The notes under the pieces: model-generated
What the model saw: only the letters and a program-made list of their open reading frames with translations
Databases searched by the model: none
Told to the model about the DNA's origin: nothing
In this document: piece by piece, positions 6,712-16,105 of the stretch
Numbering within the stretch: the first letter of the stretch is position 1
How the letters are laid out: every line of letters begins with the position of its first letter
Position numbers and translations under genes: made by a program
Assembly: GCA_016871575.1 (NCBI GenBank)
Contig: VHCW01000010.1
Location: 1 to 64,000, forward strand
Direction: 5' to 3'
From: Verrucomicrobiota bacterium
GTDB taxonomy: Bacteria; Verrucomicrobiota; Verrucomicrobiia; Palsa-1439
Length of the DNA: 64,000 nt

Positions 6712-9399
6712 ATGACATCCGCTCAAGTCCGCCAATCGTTTCTCGATTTCTTCCGCGAGAAACAGCACGCCATCGTTCCGTCGAGCAGCCTGCTGCCCGA
6801 CGCGCCGAACCTGCTGTTCACCAACGCGGGGATGAACCAGTTTGTGCCGATCTTCCTCGGCCAGACCAATTGCCCCTACAAGCCCGGTCGCGCCGCCGAC
6901 ACGCAGAAATGCATCCGCGCGGGTGGCAAGCACAACGACCTCGAAGACGTCGGCCTCGACACCTATCACCATACCTTCTTCGAGATGCTCGGCAACTGGA
7001 GCTTCGGCGATTACTTCAAAAAGGAAGCGATTGACTGGGCGTGGGAACTCGTCGTCGGGCGCTGGGGGTTCCCCAAGGATCGTATCTACGCCACGTACTT
7101 CGGCGGCGATGACAAAATCGCTCCTGACAACGAAGCGAAGGAGTTCTGGCTCCGTTATCTGCCCGGCGATCATGTCGTCCCCGGCAACCGCAAGGACAAC
7201 TTCTGGATGATGGGCGACACCGGCCCGTGTGGCCCGTGCAGCGAACTCCACGTTGACCTCACGCCCGCCGGCAACGGCGGCGCAAAGCTCGTCAACGCCG
7301 GCACACCGCAGTGCATTGAGATTTGGAACCTCGTCTTCATCCAATTCAATGCCAATCCCGACAGTTCGCTGACACCATTGCCGGCGAAACACGTTGACAC
7401 CGGCATGGGGTTCGAGCGCGCCTGTTCGATCATCCAGTGCACAAACGGTTTCAAGGACTTCAGCGGTCGTATCTCCAACTACGAAACCGACGTCTTCACG
7501 CCGATCTTCCGCGAGTTGGAGAAACTGTCCGGCAAGAAGTATGGCAGTACTTTGCCATCCGATCTGTCTGTGGCCGGTGGCGCACGCGTCCCTGCTTGCG
7601 CGGCTCCGAAGGAGCAAATCGCCATTGACATCGCGTTCCGCGTCATTGCCGACCACATCCGTTGCCTGAGCTTCGCCATTGCCGACGGTATCACGCCGTC
7701 GAACGAAGGCCGCGGCTATGTGCTGCGCCGCATCCTGCGCCGTGCTGTCCGCTACGGCAGAAACTTGGGTTTCCACGAGCCATTCTTCTACAAACTGGTG
7801 GATGTCGTGGCTGCCAACTTCGGCGATGTGTTTCCCGAACTCCGCAAGAACAAGCCGCGCGTTCAGAACACCCTCAAGGCCGAGGAAGAAAGCTTCAACC
7901 GGACGCTGGACCGCGGCATCGAGTTGTTCGAGGAAGTCGCCGGCGGGCTGAAGTCGAAAACCTTCCCGGCGACGGAAGCGTTCAAGCTCTACGACACTTA
8001 TGGTTTCCCGCTCGACCTGACGGAGTTGATGGCGCGCGAGCGCGGCCTGACCGTGGACACGGTGGGCGTCGAGAAGTTGATGGAGGAACAACGCCAGCGC
8101 GCGCGCGAAGACCACGAGAAGAAGAAGACGGTTGTCACGGTTGAGACGGAAGGATTGCAGGTGGAGCCGACGAAGTTCATCGGCTACGACAATCTCGAAG
8201 CGGAAGCCGTTGTTGTAGCCGCGAGCCTGCTCGCGGCCGACGATGCCAAGCCCGAAGAACCGCGAGCAGGCTCGCGGCTACAGGAGAAGGAATGGCAGAT
8301 CATCCTCGACAAGACGCCGTTCTACGCCGAGATGGGCGGCCAAGTCGGCGATACCGGTGTGATCGGCGACCTGCAGGTGCTCGACACGCAGAAGCAGGGC
8401 GAGATGACGGTCCATCGCGCCAAGCTTACGAGTGGTCGCGCGCCCGAAGTTGGGGAGGCGGTGCGCGTGGCAGTGGACGCCGAGCGTCGCGCCAACATCC
8501 AGCGTCATCACACGGCAACGCATCTGTTCCATTGGGCGTTGCACGAGGTTGTGAGCAAGGACGCGCGTCAACGCGGTTCGCTCGTCGCGCCGGACCGGTT
8601 CCGGTTTGACTTCAATTGTCCGGAGAAACTTTCCGATGCCCAGATCACCGAGATCGAACGGCTCGTGAATGAGCGGATCAAGGCCAACGAGCCGGTCTTC
8701 TGGACGGAGTTGCCGTTCGCTGAAGTGCAGAAACACACGGAGATCCGTCAGTTCTTCGGCGAGAAATACGGCGATGTCGTGCGCGTGCTCCAAGTCGGCG
8801 GGCACGGCGGCCAGTTCGACGGATTTTCGATGGAGTTGTGCGGCGGCTGCCACGTGCGCAACACGGGCGACATCGGCCTGTTCAAGATCATGCGCGAGTC
8901 GGCCATCGCCGCCGGGATCCGGCGCGCCGAGGGAGTGTGCGGGAAGTTCGCCGCCGAATTCATCGAACACCAGAAAGCGGCAGCAGCGGCAGAGGCGGAG
9001 AAGGCAAAGGCGTTTGAGCGGGAAAAGGAAGAGGGGAAAAGGAAGAAGGAAGAGGACGCCCAACGCGCTGTCGAAATTGCCGCGCGGTTGAAGACGGAAG
9101 GGCTGGTCGTTGAGACCCTCGGCACTGCGGATGCCAACTTGCTTCGCGCTGTTGTCGAGGCGTTGAAGCCCAAGCTGACGAGCGGCGTGGTGGTGCTCGG
9201 CGGCGTCAGTGAGGGCAAGGTGTCGCTGATTTGTTATGTGACGCCCGACCTGGTGAAACAAGGCAAACACGCCGGCAAGATTGTCGGCGAGGTTGCCAAA
9301 CAATGCGGCGGCGGCGGCGGCGGCCGCCCTGAACTGGCCACCGCCGGCGGCAAGCAACCAGAGAAGTTGACGGAAGCACTCGCGTCGGTGAGGTTTTAA
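6712..9399 (+). CDS. alaS: Alanine--tRNA ligase
   Basis: 895 residues, complete. The class II catalytic core begins with VRQSFLDFFREKQHAIVPSS and has TNAGMNQF, DDLEDVG-type and GMGFERACSIIQ segments. The editing domain carries HTATH (about 598-602) and CGGCH (about 708-712), the zinc-site residues that clear Ser/Gly-tRNA(Ala). The C-terminus has a charged coiled coil and the Gly-rich C-Ala domain. Two insertions relative to E. coli AlaRS stand out: about residues 278-301 and about 502-523. The second is encoded by a REP-like palindrome pair that stays in frame. The stop is 2 bases before serS. Confidence 0.97.
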   Translation: MTSAQVRQSFLDFFREKQHAIVPSSSLLPDAPNLLFTNAGMNQFVPIFLGQTNCPYKPGRAADTQKCIRAGGKHNDLEDVGLDTYHHTFFEMLGNWSFGDYFKKEAIDWAWELVVGRWGFPKDRIYATYFGGDDKIAPDNEAKEFWLRYLPGDHVVPGNRKDNFWMMGDTGPCGPCSELHVDLTPAGNGGAKLVNAGTPQCIEIWNLVFIQFNANPDSSLTPLPAKHVDTGMGFERACSIIQCTNGFKDFSGRISNYETDVFTPIFRELEKLSGKKYGSTLPSDLSVAGGARVPACAAPKEQIAIDIAFRVIADHIRCLSFAIADGITPSNEGRGYVLRRILRRAVRYGRNLGFHEPFFYKLVDVVAANFGDVFPELRKNKPRVQNTLKAEEESFNRTLDRGIELFEEVAGGLKSKTFPATEAFKLYDTYGFPLDLTELMARERGLTVDTVGVEKLMEEQRQRAREDHEKKKTVVTVETEGLQVEPTKFIGYDNLEAEAVVVAASLLAADDAKPEEPRAGSRLQEKEWQIILDKTPFYAEMGGQVGDTGVIGDLQVLDTQKQGEMTVHRAKLTSGRAPEVGEAVRVAVDAERRANIQRHHTATHLFHWALHEVVSKDARQRGSLVAPDRFRFDFNCPEKLSDAQITEIERLVNERIKANEPVFWTELPFAEVQKHTEIRQFFGEKYGDVVRVLQVGGHGGQFDGFSMELCGGCHVRNTGDIGLFKIMRESAIAAGIRRAEGVCGKFAAEFIEHQKAAAAAEAEKAKAFEREKEEGKRKKEEDAQRAVEIAARLKTEGLVVETLGTADANLLRAVVEALKPKLTSGVVVLGGVSEGKVSLICYVTPDLVKQGKHAGKIVGEVAKQCGGGGGGRPELATAGGKQPEKLTEALASVRF
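8215..8281. repeat. REP-like inverted pair (family B) inside alaS
   Basis: GTAG (8215-8218) plus hairpin CCGCGAGC-CT-GCTCGCGG (8219-8236) is followed by an inverted copy, hairpin 8260-8277 and CTAC 8278-8281. Both stems are perfect 8-bp palindromes. The alaS frame reads straight through, giving an Ala-rich loop next to IILDKTPFYAEMGGQVGD at the start of the editing region. Layout is the same as the intergenic palindrome pairs in this window. Confidence 0.85.
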
Positions 9400-9401
9400 C
9401 C

Positions 9402-10679
9402 ATGCTCGACATCAAATTGATTCGTGAGAACCCGGAAGTGGTGAAGCAACGCTTGGCGAGCCGCGGCCGTGGCGACGAAGCGCGGATCGCGGAGATTGCG
9501 GCGCTTGATGAGAAGCGGCGCAAGCTGGCAACCGAGAGCGACAACCTGAAGTCGGAACGCAACAAGGTCAGCAGGGAAATCGGTATCACGAAGTCGAAAG
9601 GCTTGGATGCGAGCGGGCCGATGGCGGCGATGAAGGCGGTCGGCGACAAGATCACGGCGCTCGATCAGGAGATTGCGGCGGTAGAGGCGCAGTTGCAGGG
9701 TACGTTACTGGTGATTCCGAACCTGCCGCATGAGTCGGTGACGGACGGCAAAGATTCATCTGACAATCCTATCGTGCGGACATGGGGCGAGAAGCCGCAG
9801 CTTGCCTTCGCGCCGAAGCCGCACTGGGAGATCGGCGAGAAGCTCGGCATCCTTGATTTCCCGCGCGCAACCAAGATTTCAGGAAGCGGCTTTATCCTGT
9901 ACAAAGGCGCTGGCGCAAGGCTGGAGCGGGCGCTCATCAATTGCTTGCTCGATCTTCACACGACGCAGCACGGTTACACGGAAGTGTTCCCGCCGTTCCT
10001 CATCAACCGCCAGTCCATGATCGGGACCGGACAGTTGCCGAAGTTCGAGGAAGACATGTACCGGTTGCGCGATGACGAGTTGTACCTTGCGCCGACAGCC
10101 GAGGTGCCGGTCTCGAACATCCACCGTGAGGAAATCCTCAGGGAAGAACAGTTGCCGATTTACTACTGCGCCTACACGCCCTGTTTCCGCCGCGAGGCGG
10201 GCGCGGCGGGGAAGGAGACGCGCGGGATGATCCGCGTCCACCAGTTTGACAAGGTCGAGATGATCAAGTTCTGCAAACCGGAAGCCAGCTACGACGAATT
10301 GGAGAAGATGGTAGCCAACGCGGAAAAGGTGCTCCAGTTGCTCGGCCTGCATTACCGGGTTGTATTGCTTTGCACCGGCGACATGGGATTCTCATCAGCG
10401 AAGACTTACGACATCGAAGTCTGGGCACCGGGCCAGAACGCCTATCTCGAAGTGTCGAGCTGCTCGAATTGTGAAGATTTTCAGGCGCGGCGGGCCAATG
10501 TCAAGTTCAAGGGTGTTGACGGCAAGAACCGGTTTGTCCACATGCTCAATGGCAGCGGCACTGCGTTGGCGCGCCTCTACGTCGCCTTGCTGGAGACCTA
10601 TCAGCAGGCCGATGGCACCGTGAAGTTGCCGGACATCCTGAAACCGTATCTCGGTGGAACAACGCACATCACAGCGTAG
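9402..10679 (+). CDS. serS: Serine--tRNA ligase
   Basis: 425 residues, usual length. The N-terminal two-helix arm that holds the long variable arm of tRNA(Ser) spans about residues 25-105 (charged coiled coil). The class II core shows motif 2, CFRREAGAAGKETRGMIRVHQF (start about residue 260, quoted in part as FRREAGAAG and IRVHQF), and motif 3, NGSGTALARL (about 382-391). It joins serine to tRNA(Ser) and tRNA(Sec) in the cytoplasm. ATG follows the alaS TAA by 2 bases, so alaS and serS are probably co-transcribed. Confidence 0.97.
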   Translation: MLDIKLIRENPEVVKQRLASRGRGDEARIAEIAALDEKRRKLATESDNLKSERNKVSREIGITKSKGLDASGPMAAMKAVGDKITALDQEIAAVEAQLQGTLLVIPNLPHESVTDGKDSSDNPIVRTWGEKPQLAFAPKPHWEIGEKLGILDFPRATKISGSGFILYKGAGARLERALINCLLDLHTTQHGYTEVFPPFLINRQSMIGTGQLPKFEEDMYRLRDDELYLAPTAEVPVSNIHREEILREEQLPIYYCAYTPCFRREAGAAGKETRGMIRVHQFDKVEMIKFCKPEASYDELEKMVANAEKVLQLLGLHYRVVLLCTGDMGFSSAKTYDIEVWAPGQNAYLEVSSCSNCEDFQARRANVKFKGVDGKNRFVHMLNGSGTALARLYVALLETYQQADGTVKLPDILKPYLGGTTHITA

Positions 10680-10743
10680 TCACGCAAAGACACAAAGACG
10701 CGAGGGAGGAATCGTTCTTCGCGCCTTGGCGGCGTGGCGTGAG
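10680..10743. repeat. Imperfect inverted repeat at the serS-tilS junction
   Basis: The left arm (10680-10705) and right arm (10717-10743) are imperfect reverse complements, about 18 of 26 positions by eye. The left arm has the CACGCAAAGACACAAAGACG-type motif that is common as dispersed repeat DNA in bacterial genomes. The right arm falls inside the likely N-terminus of tilS. Confidence 0.4.
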
Positions 10744-11949
10744 AAAGTGCCGTCCGGGTTGCTGGTCGGCGTCTCCGGCGGCGCTGACTCCGTCGCGCTA
10801 CTGCACGCGCTCCTGGCACTCGGCTACCGTCCGCATGTCTGTCATCTCAACCACTGTTGGCGCGGCGCGGCCAGCGATGCTGATGCGGCATTTGTCCGGC
10901 AACTCGCCAGGCAACTGGGGTTGCCGGTGACGATACAAGCCCGAAAGGTGGCGCACAGCGAAGATGCTGCTCGGCGTGCCCGTCAAATTTTTTTCGAACG
11001 TGTCGCCAAGAAGACCGGCAGCAGCACACTTGTCTTGGCGCACACGGCGGACGATCAGGCGGAGACGTTTCTTCTCCGGTTGCTGCGGGGTGCCGGGCCG
11101 GCGGGTTTGGGCGGGATGTGGGCAGATCGTCGCATCGGGCAATTACGGGTTGTGCGACCGTTGCTGGAAGTGACGCGCTCTGAGATCATCAAGTATCTGA
11201 AATCGCATCATCTCACGTGGCGCGAGGATGCGAGCAATGCCGACCGTCGCTACCTGCGCAACCGGATCCGACATGAGTTGTTGCCGCTGTTGGAGCGCGA
11301 CTATAATCCTGGCATTCGGAAAGTGTTGCGCCGGACGGCGGAGATTCTGCGCGCGGAGGCGGCGAATGACCCGGTCGCCACCCGGCGTCGGGCGATCCGC
11401 GAATGGCTCGACGACCTGAGCTTCGAGCACATCGAGGCCGTGCGGCAATTGGCGACGGGAGGCGAGGTGCATTTGCCGGGTGGCGTACGAGTGTGCTCGG
11501 AATACGGACGCTTGCGAAAGACAGCGGGGCGGGGAACGCCAGTCGCGGCATGCTGGCCGCTGGCGGAGAACGGGGAAACGGCAATCAGCGAATTGTGTGT
11601 GCGGTTCCACGCGAAACCAGGAGTCGCGGAAACTTGTTATAATTATAACAAATTTCCGCGACCTGCGGGGAAAGGGGAGTGTTTCGATGCGGATGCGCTG
11701 GGAGCGGAGCCATTTGTGCGGACGTGGCGCGAGGGAGATGTGTTCCAGCCGCTGGGCATGACGGGGACGAAGAAACTGCAGGACTTCTTTGTGGACGAAA
11801 AAGTGCCGCGGCGACAGCGGGGGCGCCTCCCGCTGGTGTGCGCGGCAGACGGCCGAATCGCCTGGGTGGTCGGCTATCGGATGGCGGACCCATTCAAGGT
11901 GACGGAGCAGACGCGGCGAGTGCTGCGTCTGCGCGCGGAACCGCTGTAG
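10726..11949 (+). CDS. tilS: tRNA(Ile)-lysidine synthase
   Basis: 407 residues from TTG 10726. The PP-loop VGVSGGADSVALLH (about residues 14-27) binds ATP. Also visible are HVCHLNHCWRG, HSEDAARRARQIFF, LAHTADDQAETFLLRLLRG and NRIRHELLPLLERDYNP, all standard TilS signatures. The enzyme converts C34 of tRNA(Ile2) to lysidine, which is needed to read AUA codons. The start is uncertain. GTG 10654 would overlap serS and encode repeat-like sequence, while TTG 10726 lies 15 bases after GGAGGA. The 3' end overlaps the convergent minus-strand gene by 56 bases. Confidence 0.9.
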   Translation: MAAWREKVPSGLLVGVSGGADSVALLHALLALGYRPHVCHLNHCWRGAASDADAAFVRQLARQLGLPVTIQARKVAHSEDAARRARQIFFERVAKKTGSSTLVLAHTADDQAETFLLRLLRGAGPAGLGGMWADRRIGQLRVVRPLLEVTRSEIIKYLKSHHLTWREDASNADRRYLRNRIRHELLPLLERDYNPGIRKVLRRTAEILRAEAANDPVATRRRAIREWLDDLSFEHIEAVRQLATGGEVHLPGGVRVCSEYGRLRKTAGRGTPVAACWPLAENGETAISELCVRFHAKPGVAETCYNYNKFPRPAGKGECFDADALGAEPFVRTWREGDVFQPLGMTGTKKLQDFFVDEKVPRRQRGRLPLVCAADGRIAWVVGYRMADPFKVTEQTRRVLRLRAEPL

Positions 11950-12805
11950 ATCCTTTCCGCCACTCCACGCGTTCGCGCTTCACGACGGTTGCACCGGCAA
12001 TGCGGAAGTCATTGGCTTGGTTGTAAATCAGGGTGTCGGTCACCGTGTGTGATTTGCCACTGAAGAAGAATGCGCCCCCCCAATTGTCATGGACTCTGCA
12101 ATTGCGGTAACTCGTGACGCAACGGTTGATGTCGGCCACGCCCCCGGCCGTGGAGCCGTTCCACGCGATCTCGGCGCCGTCAACCGACATCTCGACGTCA
12201 TCGTGCGCGCTGATCCCTTCGTCGCCATTGGAAAACGCGCGGACGTTTTCGAGCCGGATGCCGATCCATTTGCCGTGGATGTTGAAGCCGTCGTTGCCGG
12301 CGTATGTTGCCGTGATGTTGCGGACGATGATATGCGAACAGGCAATGGTGACGCAACTGACCCCTTCCTTGGCGGGAAGAATGATCCGAGCCGTGCCGGG
12401 CTTTTTTCCAGCCGGCCAGCGAAAATACAATGAGCCGTCCTCCAAGTAGCCCATTTGTCCCGGCGCAAGCGCGGCGGGCTGAAGATAGCAGCGTTCTTTT
12501 TGTTCCGTGCGCACTTTCTGCGCGGCGAAATCGCGGGACACGCTGATGGGCACTTCGTCAATAAACAATCCCGCATTCTTCCCGGCCGGGATTGGTTTTC
12601 GGTTCAGCAACGGGCCGTCGGATGTCCACAACCCACCGTTCTTTTTCCACGCGTGGCCGGTGACATCCGTGCCGAGGTCAATGACCATTCCTTGGCCATC
12701 AAACACCGCGGGTTTCTCCGGCGTCCCGCCTTTCCTCAGGACGAGCGGTTCCGCTGCTGCTGCGGTGAGACACAGAAACAAAAGAAGGATGTTCAAATGG
12801 GTCAT
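11894..12805 (-). CDS. Secreted right-handed beta-helix protein
   Basis: 303 residues with a signal peptide (about 1-18, ending TAAAAE). Repeated short strand-turn units such as HIIVRNITATYAGNDGFNIHG, IRLENVRAFSNGDEGISAH and YRNCRVHDNWGGAFFFSG are typical of pectate-lyase-like parallel beta-helices (NosD/PbH1 type). Many such proteins are polysaccharide lyases or glycosidases, but no catalytic set can be assigned. It is shorter than most full-length beta-helix enzymes. It is convergent with tilS (56-base overlap) and divergent from the esterase gene with 85 bases between the starts. Confidence 0.65.
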   Translation of the reverse strand: MTHLNILLLFLCLTAAAAEPLVLRKGGTPEKPAVFDGQGMVIDLGTDVTGHAWKKNGGLWTSDGPLLNRKPIPAGKNAGLFIDEVPISVSRDFAAQKVRTEQKERCYLQPAALAPGQMGYLEDGSLYFRWPAGKKPGTARIILPAKEGVSCVTIACSHIIVRNITATYAGNDGFNIHGKWIGIRLENVRAFSNGDEGISAHDDVEMSVDGAEIAWNGSTAGGVADINRCVTSYRNCRVHDNWGGAFFFSGKSHTVTDTLIYNQANDFRIAGATVVKRERVEWRKGSTAVPRADAALAASAPSP

Positions 12806-12890
12806 GCGGGCATTTCATCACAGATCATTGCCGGATTTCAAGCGCATCTCCGTCTTGTGCAATGCCGCGCGATGCGGTAAACGTGCGGCC

Positions 12891-14918
12891 ATGAAACATC
12901 TCTCCTTGTCTTGTCGTGGCGCTGTTGTGGTGTGCGCGTTGTTCGTCGCATCGAACGCAATCGCTGCCGAAAACCTCAATGTTCTCCCACCGGTGCCGCC
13001 CCCTGCCAAAGGCGAGGATGCCCCGGTAGGAATGTTGCGCGCGTATCTGACGGCAGCCTCGTTTGCCGCGCTCGACAAACGCAAGGCGGAGTACGAGAAG
13101 GTCAAAACGCCGGAGCAGGTCGCCGCGTGGCAGCAAGAGCGGCGCGAGTTTTTCCTCCGTCAGCTTGGCGGGTTCCCCGCGCGCGTTCCTCTCAACGCCA
13201 GGATTGTGGCCGCTATGGATGGCGGCGATTATCGGGTGGAGAAAATCATTTATGAAAGCCAGCCGAAGCATCACGTCACCGGGCTGCTGTACCTCCCGAA
13301 AACGCCGCCGCCCTATCCCGGCGTGATTGTGCCGTGCGGCCACAGCGCGAACGGCAAGGGAGCCGATACCTACCAGCGCGCCAGCATTTTGCTCGCGAAA
13401 AACGGTTTGGCCGCCTTTTGCTACGACCCCATTGGGCAAGGTGAGCGCGCGCAAGTGTTGAAGTCCGACGGCAAGGCTGCGCTCGGCAGCACCACTGAGC
13501 ACACGCTGGTTGGCATCGGTTCGATTCTGGTCGGGCGCAATGTGGCGACGTACCGGATCTGGGACGGGATGCGGGCGATTGATTATCTCCAGAGCCGCCC
13601 CGACATTGACCCGCAACGCATCGGTTGCACCGGCAACTCCGGCGGCGGCACGCTGACCAGCTACCTGATGGCGCTTGACGACCGGATCGCCGTCGCCGCG
13701 CCGTCCTGTTATCTCACGTCGTTTCGCAGGCTGCTGGAATGGGCCGGACCACAGGACGGCGAACAAAACATTTTCGGGCAGGTCGCCTTTGGGATGGAAC
13801 ACGCCGATTACGTCATCCTGCGCGCCCCGAAGCCGACGTTGATGTGCGTGGCGACGCGCGATTTTTTCGACATCAACGGCGCGTGGGACGCCTTCCGCGA
13901 GGCGAAACGGATGTACGGGCGACTTGACTTCGCGAACCAAGTGGACATCGTCGAAACCGACATGCCACACGGGTTCAGCACGCAATTGCGCGTGGGCGCA
14001 GTGCGCTGGATGCGCCGCTGGCTGCTGCGGATTGACGACAACATCACAGAGCCGGATTTCCCGATCCGCAAGGACGACGAGATTCAATGTTCGCCGCAAG
14101 GACAAGTCATGCTGATGCCCGGCGAACGCTCGGTGTTTGACCTGAACGTCGAGATGGAGAAATCGCTTGCTGCCACACGACGCGAATTGTGGGCGAAGAC
14201 GTCGAAGGACGAATTGCTTGCGAAAGTTCGCGGCATTGCCGGTGTCCAGCCGTTGGCGAAGCTGCCGCCACTCAAGCATCGCGCCGTGGGCAGCGTGGAA
14301 CGGGAGGGATATCGGATTGATAAACTCGTGTTGGAACCCGAATCGGGCATCGTCTTGCCGGCGCTCGCGTTTGTGCCGCCGAAAACCAGCGGCAACGCCT
14401 ATCTGTATCTCCACGGCCAAGGCAAACAGGCTGATGCCGCGCCGGGCGGCTCAATCGAGCGACTCGTCGCACAAGGTCATCTGGTTCTCGCCGTTGACCT
14501 GCGCGGACTGGGCGAAACCGAGGAGAAAGGCAAGAAATGGTATCGCGGCGCATTTGGCCCGGTGTCCGGCGACTTTTATCGCGCGTACCTGCTCGGTCGC
14601 TCGTTGGTCGGGATGTGGACGGAAGACGCGCTGGTCTGCGCCCGATTCCTGGCTGGCTACGAGGCGAACGGCAAGCAACGCAAGGTTCATCTGGTCGGCA
14701 TCGGCACCGCCGGCATCCCGGCGCTGCACGCAGCAGCGCTGGAGCCGGTGATGTTCGCATCATTAACGCTGCGCCAAACGCTGGCGTCCTGGGCAAGTGT
14801 TGTCGGCAACAAGGAAGCAAGCGATCAATTGATCGCCACGGTCCACGGCGCGCTGCGCGTGTATGATTTGCCGGACTTGGTTGCGTCGCTCGACTCCGTC
14901 AAAGTCCGGGTCGAATAA
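12891..14918 (+). CDS. Secreted alpha/beta hydrolase (acetyl xylan esterase-like, two-domain)
   Basis: 675 residues. ATG 12891 opens a signal peptide (MKHLSLSCRGAVVVCALFVA, then SNAIAAE). The first half is an alpha/beta hydrolase of the acetyl-xylan-esterase/dienelactone-hydrolase type: PGVIVPCGH, CYDPIGQGER, the nucleophile elbow GCTGNSGGG (Ser near residue 248) and MPHGFS with a likely catalytic His. A second hydrolase-like region follows (YLYLHGQGK, AVDLRGLGETE, HLVGIGTAGIPALHAAAL) with a degenerate nucleophile elbow (GIGTAG). The long frame upstream of 12891 lacks a signal sequence and is not used. Likely role: removing acyl groups from polysaccharide. Confidence 0.75.
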   Translation: MKHLSLSCRGAVVVCALFVASNAIAAENLNVLPPVPPPAKGEDAPVGMLRAYLTAASFAALDKRKAEYEKVKTPEQVAAWQQERREFFLRQLGGFPARVPLNARIVAAMDGGDYRVEKIIYESQPKHHVTGLLYLPKTPPPYPGVIVPCGHSANGKGADTYQRASILLAKNGLAAFCYDPIGQGERAQVLKSDGKAALGSTTEHTLVGIGSILVGRNVATYRIWDGMRAIDYLQSRPDIDPQRIGCTGNSGGGTLTSYLMALDDRIAVAAPSCYLTSFRRLLEWAGPQDGEQNIFGQVAFGMEHADYVILRAPKPTLMCVATRDFFDINGAWDAFREAKRMYGRLDFANQVDIVETDMPHGFSTQLRVGAVRWMRRWLLRIDDNITEPDFPIRKDDEIQCSPQGQVMLMPGERSVFDLNVEMEKSLAATRRELWAKTSKDELLAKVRGIAGVQPLAKLPPLKHRAVGSVEREGYRIDKLVLEPESGIVLPALAFVPPKTSGNAYLYLHGQGKQADAAPGGSIERLVAQGHLVLAVDLRGLGETEEKGKKWYRGAFGPVSGDFYRAYLLGRSLVGMWTEDALVCARFLAGYEANGKQRKVHLVGIGTAGIPALHAAALEPVMFASLTLRQTLASWASVVGNKEASDQLIATVHGALRVYDLPDLVASLDSVKVRVE

Positions 14919-14947
14919 CAAACGGCACTTCGTCGGCGTGGCAGCCT

Positions 14948-16105
14948 TTACGGCGGGGAGGGGTGATTCCGGGCGCCCGCCGTTCCGAGTATTTGTTTCA
15001 GCGTCGGGAGGAAGGCATCGGCGATGATCTTCGCGCCCAAGTCGGTCACATGGACGCCATCAATCGTGTAGGGGATTGCGCCGTCGGAATAGAGGTTGAA
15101 CACGTCGAGGAAGTGAAGGTTCTTGTCGCCGGCAGCGAGCCGGTTTTCGTAAAGCTGACGCACGAGGGCATTGACCTCGTGTGGTTTGGTCACTCCGATG
15201 GTGTGGAGGCGCGTGACAAGCAGAATAGGTGTGTCGGGATGGCGCTGGCGAAGGATCTCCACCATTTTGGGGTAGCGAACCTTCATGCTTTGCACATCGC
15301 CGAGAATCGGCCCCATGATGTACACAGCGGCGGGGATTTCAGAAAGCATCTCGGCTTCTTCCGGTTTCCATTCCCGGTTGCCTGAGATGCCGTAGTTGAC
15401 GAGATCAACACCCAAGAGCCGACATGTCAGGGCGGGAAAACTCATGGAAGGACCGGAAGAACCAGAGCCTTGCGCAAACGACGTGCTGTACCAGACCACC
15501 GGCTTGTCGAGCTTGTAAGGCGTGGGCGGCTCAATCCTGGCGGACGCCGGCGAAAGGCTGATATGAAGACTTTCGAGTCGTGCATACATCGGCAGGTAGA
15601 TTGTGTAGTCGCGCATTTCGCCGGGACCGCCGCTTGGTTGATAGCTAACGATGTAAGCCGCGTCATTCTTGATCGAACTGGAGTCGGGCCGCCCCATGAA
15701 GACCATTTGCTCCGGCGGTCCTTGATATTGCCCAAGACCGCCTGACGCGACCGGCGATTTGGCGAGAGATTGTCTCGTCTGACCATCCGCCGTGGAAAGC
15801 AGCAGGAAAACGCCTTCCGGTTTTTCCCCCGGAATGGCTTCGACAAGCTCCACCGTGAACTCGTAGTCAAAACCCTTCTTCACCTCGAAGCGGGTGACAA
15901 TGCCGCTCTCGCGTTTCGGGTCATCGTTGGTGAAAACGAGGTTGCCGTCCTGAAACTGCATACGACTTCCAGTGCCGTAATAACTCCAGCCGCCGGGAAG
16001 TCTGTCGCCTTGCCACTGATCAAACCTGACATCGAAGATAAATTCCGACGCCATGACGGACATTCCCAACCGGGACATCAACAAGATGACTCCAAGATGT
16101 TTCAT
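14948..16105 (-). CDS. Secreted SGNH/GDSL-type hydrolase
   Basis: 385 residues. The hydrolase part shows WYSTSFAQGS (block I with a Ser, about residues 205-214), SFPALTCRLLGVDLVNYGISGN (blocks II, partly quoted) and DGVHVTDLGAKIIAD (catalytic Asp-x-x-His near the C-terminus). These match the SGNH_hydro type (Lipase_GDSL_3). An N-terminal beta-sandwich-like domain (about 20-195) precedes it. Such enzymes remove acetyl or other ester groups from glycans. The ATG overlaps the stop of the M14 peptidase gene (ATGA), so the two are coupled. It ends 29 bases from the convergent esterase gene. Confidence 0.7.
   Translation of the reverse strand: MKHLGVILLMSRLGMSVMASEFIFDVRFDQWQGDRLPGGWSYYGTGSRMQFQDGNLVFTNDDPKRESGIVTRFEVKKGFDYEFTVELVEAIPGEKPEGVFLLLSTADGQTRQSLAKSPVASGGLGQYQGPPEQMVFMGRPDSSSIKNDAAYIVSYQPSGGPGEMRDYTIYLPMYARLESLHISLSPASARIEPPTPYKLDKPVVWYSTSFAQGSGSSGPSMSFPALTCRLLGVDLVNYGISGNREWKPEEAEMLSEIPAAVYIMGPILGDVQSMKVRYPKMVEILRQRHPDTPILLVTRLHTIGVTKPHEVNALVRQLYENRLAAGDKNLHFLDVFNLYSDGAIPYTIDGVHVTDLGAKIIADAFLPTLKQILGTAGARNHPSPP

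Noticed and set aside
5671-8115. 814-residue open frame on the minus strand opposite recA and alaS
   Set aside because: It is antisense to two well-recognised genes. High GC with biased codons gives long antisense frames; the protein is low in recognisable motifs.
10654-10725. GTG 10654 as the tilS start
   Set aside because: It overlaps serS and translates repeat-type DNA (HAKTQRRE), which is not part of TilS in other bacteria.
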